Part shown: piece by piece, positions 59,701-64,000 of the stretch
How positions within the stretch are numbered: the first letter of the stretch is position 1
Layout of the letters: each line of letters starts with the position of its first letter
Assembly (NCBI GenBank): GCA_945910005.1
Contig: OX246744.1
Location: 38,074,011-38,138,010, forward strand
DNA length: 64,000 nucleotides
From: Isoperla grammatica
Lineage: Eukaryota > Arthropoda > Insecta > Plecoptera > Perlodidae
Direction: 5' to 3'
Notes under the pieces: model-generated
The model's database searches: none
What the model saw: only the letters and a program-made list of their open reading frames with translations
Told to the model about the DNA's origin: nothing
Position numbers and translations under genes: made by a program

Positions 59701-62700
59701 AAGAGGACGCTTGTTGCCTGCCGGGCGCACCTTGTAGTGGAAGCCAGGGACGATCCTAGGGTCCACGTACGTCCCTAGAAGAACACATACAGAATGGTAT
59801 GTTTAAGAGGACGCTTGTTGCCTGCCGGGCGCACCTTGTAGTGGAAGCCAGGGACGATCCTAGGGTCCACGTACGTCCCTAGAAGAACACATACAGAATG
59901 GTATGTTTAAGAGGACGCTTGTTGCCTGCCGGGCGCACCTTGTAGTGGAAGCCAGGGACGATCCTAGGGTCCACGTACGTCCCTAGAAGAACACATACAG
60001 AATGGTATGTTTAAGAGGACGCTTGTTGCCTGCCGGGCGCACCTTGTAGTGGAAGCCAGGGACGATCCTAGGGTCCACGTACGTCCCTAGAAGAACACAT
60101 ACAGAATGGTATGTTTAAGAGGACGCTTGTTGCCTGCCGGGCGCACCTTGTAGTGGAAGCCAGGGACGATCCTAGGGTCCACGTACGTCCCTAGAAGAAC
60201 ACATACAGAATGGTATGTTTAAGAGGACGCTTGTTGCCTGCCGGGCGCACCTTGTAGTGGAAGCCAGGGACGATCCTAGGGTCCACGTACGTCCCTAGAA
60301 GAACACATACAGAATGGTATGTTTAAGAGGACGCTTGTTGCCTGCCGGGCGCACCTTGTAGTGGAAGCCAGGGACGATCCTAGGGTCCACGTACGTCCCT
60401 AGAAGAACACATACAGAATGGTATGTTAAAGAGGACGCTTGTTGCCTGCCAGGCGCACCTTGTAGTGGAAGCCAGGGACGATCCTAGGGTCCACGTACGT
60501 CCCTAGAAGAACACATACAGAATGGTATGTTTAAGAGGACGCTTGTTGCCTGCCGGGCGCACCTTGTAGTGGAAGCCAGGGACGATCCTAGGGTCCACGT
60601 ACGTCCCTAGAAGAACACATACAGAATGGTATGTTTAAGAGGACGCTTGTTGCCTGCCGGGCGCACCTTGTAGTGGAAGCCAGGGACGATCCTAGGGTCC
60701 ACGTACGTCCCTAGAAGAACACATACAGAATGGTATGTTTAAGAGGACGCTTGTTGCCTGCCGGGCGCACCTTGTAGTGGAAGCCAGGGACGATCCTAGG
60801 GTCCACGTACGTCCCTAGAAGAACACATACAGAATGGTATGTTTAAGAGGACGCTTGTTGCTTGCCGGGCGCACCTTGTAGTGGAAGCCAGGGACGATCC
60901 TAGGGTCCACGTACGTCCCTAGAAGAACACATACAGAATGGTATGTTTAAGAGGACGCTTGTTGCCTGCCGGGCGCACCTTGTAGTGGAAGCCAGGGACG
61001 ATCCTAGGGTCCACGTACGTCCCTAGAAGAACACATACAGAATGGTATGTTTAAGAGGACGCTTGTTGCTTGCCGGGCGCACCTTGTAGTGGAAGCCAGG
61101 GACGATCCTAGGGTCCACGTACGTCCCTAGAAGAACACATACAGAATGGTATGTTTAAGAGGACGCTTGTTGCCTGCCGGGCGCACCTTGTAGTGGAAGC
61201 CAGGGACGATCCTAGGGTCGACGTACGTCCCTAGAAGAACACATACAGAATGGTATGTTTAAGAGGACGCTTGTTGCCTGCCGGGCGCACCTTGTAGTGG
61301 AAGCCAGGGACGATCCTAGGGTCCACGTACGTCCCTAGAAGAACACATACAGAATGGTATGTTTAAGAGGACGCTTGTTGCTTGCCGGGCGCACCTTGTA
61401 AAGGAAGCCAGGGACGATCCTAGGGTCCACGTACGTCCCTAGAAGAACACATACAGAATGGTATGTTTAAGAGGACGCTTGTTGCCTGCCGGGCGCACCT
61501 TGTAGTGGAGGCCAGGGACGATCCTAGGGTCCACGTACGTCCCTAGAAGAACACATACAGAATGGTATGTTTAAGAGGACGCTTGTTGCCTGCCGGACGC
61601 ACCTTGTAGTGGAAGCCAGGGACGATCCTAGGGTCCACGTACGTCCCTAGAAGAACACATACAGAATGGTATGTTTAAGAGGACGCTTGTTGCCTGCCGG
61701 ACGCACCTTGTAGTGGAAGCCAGGGACGATCCTAGGGTCCACGTACGTCCCTAGAAGAACACATACAGAATGGTATGTTTAAGAGGACGCTTGTTGCCTG
61801 CCGGGCGCACCTTGTAGTGGAAGCCAGGGACGATCCTAGGGTCCACGTACGTCCCTAGAAGAACACATACAGAATGGTATGTTTAAGAGGACGCTTGTTG
61901 CCTGCCGGGCGCACCTTGTAGTGGAAGCCAGGGACGATCCTAGGGTCCACGTACGTCCCTAGAAGAACACATACAGAATGGTATGTTTAAGAGGACGCTT
62001 GTTGCCTGCCGGGCGCACCTTGTAGTGGAAGCCAGGGACGATCCTAGGGTCCACGTACGTCCCTAGAAGAACACATACAGAATGGTATGTTTAAGAGGAC
62101 GCTTGTTGCCTGCCGGGCGCACCTTGTAGTGGAAGCCAGGGACGATCCTAGGGTCTACGTACGTCCCTAGAACAACACATACAGAATGGTATGTTTAAGA
62201 GGACGCTTGTTGCCTGCCGGGCGCACCTTGTAGTGGAAGCCAGGGACGATCCTAGGGTCCACGTACGTCCCTAGAAGAACACATTCGGAATGGTATGTTT
62301 AAGAGGGCGCTTTTTGCCTGCCGGGCGCACCTTGTAGTGGAAGCCAGGGACGATCCTAGGGTCCACGTACGTCCCTAGAAGAACACATACAGAATGGTAT
62401 GTTAAAGAGGACGCTTGTTGCCTGCCGGGCGCACCTTGTAGTGGAAGCCAGGGACGATCCTAGGGTCCACGTACGTCCCTAGAAGAACACATTCGGAATG
62501 GTATGTTTAAGAGGACGCTTGTTGCCTGCCGGGCGCACCTTGTAGTGGAAGCCAGGGACGATCCTAGGGTCCACGTACGTCCCTAGAAGAACACATACAG
62601 AATGGTATGTTTAAGAGGACGCTTGTTGCCTGCCGGGCGCACCTTGTAGTGGAAGCCAGGGACGATCCTAGGGTCCACGTACGTCCCTAGAAGAACACAT

Positions 62701-63008
62701 ACAGAATGGTATGTTTAAGAGGACGCTTGTTGCCTGCCAGGCGCACCTTGCAGTGGAAGCCAGGGACGATCCTAGGGTCCACGTACGTCCCTAGAAGAAC
62801 ACATACAGAATGGTATGTTTAAGAGGACGCTTGTTGCCTGCCGGGCGCACCTTGTAGTGGAGGCCAGGGACGATCCTAGGGTCCACGTACGTCCCTAGAA
62901 GAACACATACAGAATGGTATGTTTAAGAGGACGCTTGTTGCCTGCCGGGCGCACCTTGTAGTGGAAGCCAGGGACGATCCTAGGGTCCACATACGTCCCT
63001 AGAAGAAC
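56687..63008 (-). repeat. 104-bp array of exon 2 start + splice acceptor, 61 units
   Basis: Sixty-one units at a strict 104-bp period (56687 to the last start at 62927), with only scattered single-base variants. Each has 72 bp of exon 2, the TTCTTCTAG acceptor and 32 bp of intron. On the coding strand a distal unit reads from the exon part into an in-frame TAG that is part of the next acceptor. Only the most proximal unit continues into the rest of exon 2 and its donor. Confidence 0.97.
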
Positions 63009-63405
63009 AACAAATAATAATTCTTACTAATAAAAAATATAAAAAACACATATAAAAAAACAATAACAAACTATGGTTTTTGATGTTTTTTATTTATTAA
63101 ATTTGAAGGTAATTTATTTTTTGAGTGTAATTAATTAAATAATATGAAATTTAAATTAATAGTAGGCTACCTTCTTTAAATTAAATAAATAAAAAAAACA
63201 TTTAAAGAAACGGATTTCATCTTCATATTTAACCCACTCATCGTCTCGATTAACCAAGTTGCAAAAATATGAGAAAGGTGGAATGCACATTCGAGTCAAG
63301 TATGTGATTTGTTTATGGTTGCTATAGAGTAAGTTCTTTTTATGGACAATAGCATGTAATAAAACAATTACATAGCAACAAAATCCTGTACTTAATTTGA
63401 CACTT
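63009..63405. other. Intronic AT-rich DNA with SINE-B tail
   Basis: 63232-63278 matches the SINE-B tail (CATCGTCTCGATTAACCAAG, GCAAAAATATGAGA). Nothing else supported. Confidence 0.5.
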
Positions 63406-63708
63406 CCGGCCCAGGGAATGCTACCTTATCGTGGTGGGCGGGTTTGTGCGCTTTGATGATACCTGGAGCTAGGCCGGCGGAAGCGTATGCTTCTGAGTGG
63501 GCCACCCTAGCCGGACAGGTCAAGGTGTAGAAGTCAGACGAAGTGCAGTTCACACCCTTTTCACTCCCTTTTCACCTTTCCTCCCCGCCCTCCCACTGGC
63601 CCTTTACCTCTTTACATCCCACATTATCTTCTTTATTCACCCACTCATTGTCTCGATTAGATTCGTTGCAAAAATATGAGACGTTAAGCCCAAACATCAA
63701 TCAATCAT
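63406..63708 (+). repeat. SINE-B, full copy in intron 1
   Basis: About 303 bp starting CCGGCCCAGGGAATGCTACC and ending CATCAATCAATCAT. Flanked by TAATTTGACACTT (63393-63405) and TAAGTTGACACTT (63709-63721), a 13-bp duplication with one mismatch. Confidence 0.85.
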
Positions 63709-63755
63709 TAAGTTGACACTTGACTCTGCATACGACATAAAGCAGTCAATTTTAC

Positions 63756-63975
63756 CTATGACCGGCAGCTCGTGCTCTTCCAGGCCTATGATCGTGTAGC
63801 GTGTGGGCACGTCGCCGATAGTTCCCCCGCTGACCACCGTACGGCGCCACTTGCCGTGTCCCCCCGGCGTCAGCGTGAAGCCGCGGCGCTGGTGACTTCC
63901 CACCGCCACGTTAATCACCTTCGTCACCGCCGCCCGGCCCCACACCGGCCGCGAGGTGACCGCCAGACCGCTCAC
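63756..63975 (-). CDS. Unrecognised gene, exon 1 of those visible
   Basis: A 220-bp exon between acceptor GTTGTGTTGTAG and donor GTAAAA, phase 0 in and phase 1 out. It encodes about 73 residues starting VSGLAVTSRPVWGR and ending HELPVIG. No initiation site: earlier exons must lie beyond the window. Rich in Gly, Arg, Thr and Val; no motif I can name. Confidence 0.7.
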
Positions 63976-64000
63976 CTACAACACAACAAGCAACACATGA

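Overview
This is eukaryotic, almost certainly metazoan DNA: spliced exons with GT-AG borders, tRNA-headed and other SINEs, APE-type LINEs, an LTR retrotransposon, hAT-, pogo- and foldback-type DNA elements, Helentron-like elements, and long minisatellites in an AT-rich background. The repeat style resembles genomes of aquatic invertebrates, but nothing seen here fixes the phylum.

Two kinds of host gene are visible. (1) A pair of intronless-looking paralogues on the minus strand (2144-4009 and 21559-23424, 621 codons each) encodes an RCC1-type beta-propeller fused to a SIAH/SINA-like RING, zinc-finger and C-terminal module, so a likely E3 ubiquitin ligase with a propeller substrate receptor. 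Both lie in a direct segmental duplication (about 563-4047 and 20491-23461). Differences between them concentrate at equivalent loop positions of successive propeller blades. (2) At the right, four in-phase exons of one unrecognised minus-strand gene (63975-63756, 56758-56639, 53792-53584, 51987-51733) lie among repeats. Two consecutive exons have their 5' part plus 3' splice site amplified into tandem arrays running into the upstream intron: 21 copies of 90-91 bp and 61 copies of 104 bp.

Layout: 0-4 kb RCC1-SIAH copy A with a TIR element in its 3' flank; 4.3-9.6 kb four head-to-tail Helentron-like units; 9.9-16 kb MITEs, a SINE, a solo LTR and a 514-bp element with inverted hammerhead-like ends; 16.8-19.6 kb a dead LINE; 20.5-23.5 kb RCC1-SIAH copy B; 23.75-32.45 kb a giant inverted repeat with unique outer arms and inner arms of a 48-bp minisatellite; 32.5-33.4 kb one MITE nested in another; 33.6-34.9 kb two more Helentron-like elements; 35.6-41.9 kb MITEs, hAT-like elements and a CTAGGCCTAG-rich satellite; 42.4-44.9 kb a 5'-truncated LINE with an intact RT; 46.8-49.6 kb a young short LTR element; 49.7-64 kb the multi-exon gene.

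The parts do not form a pathway. The points of interest are a candidate variable-face E3 ligase family, splice-site-bearing exon minisatellites, and a foldback-like palindrome of nearly 9 kb.
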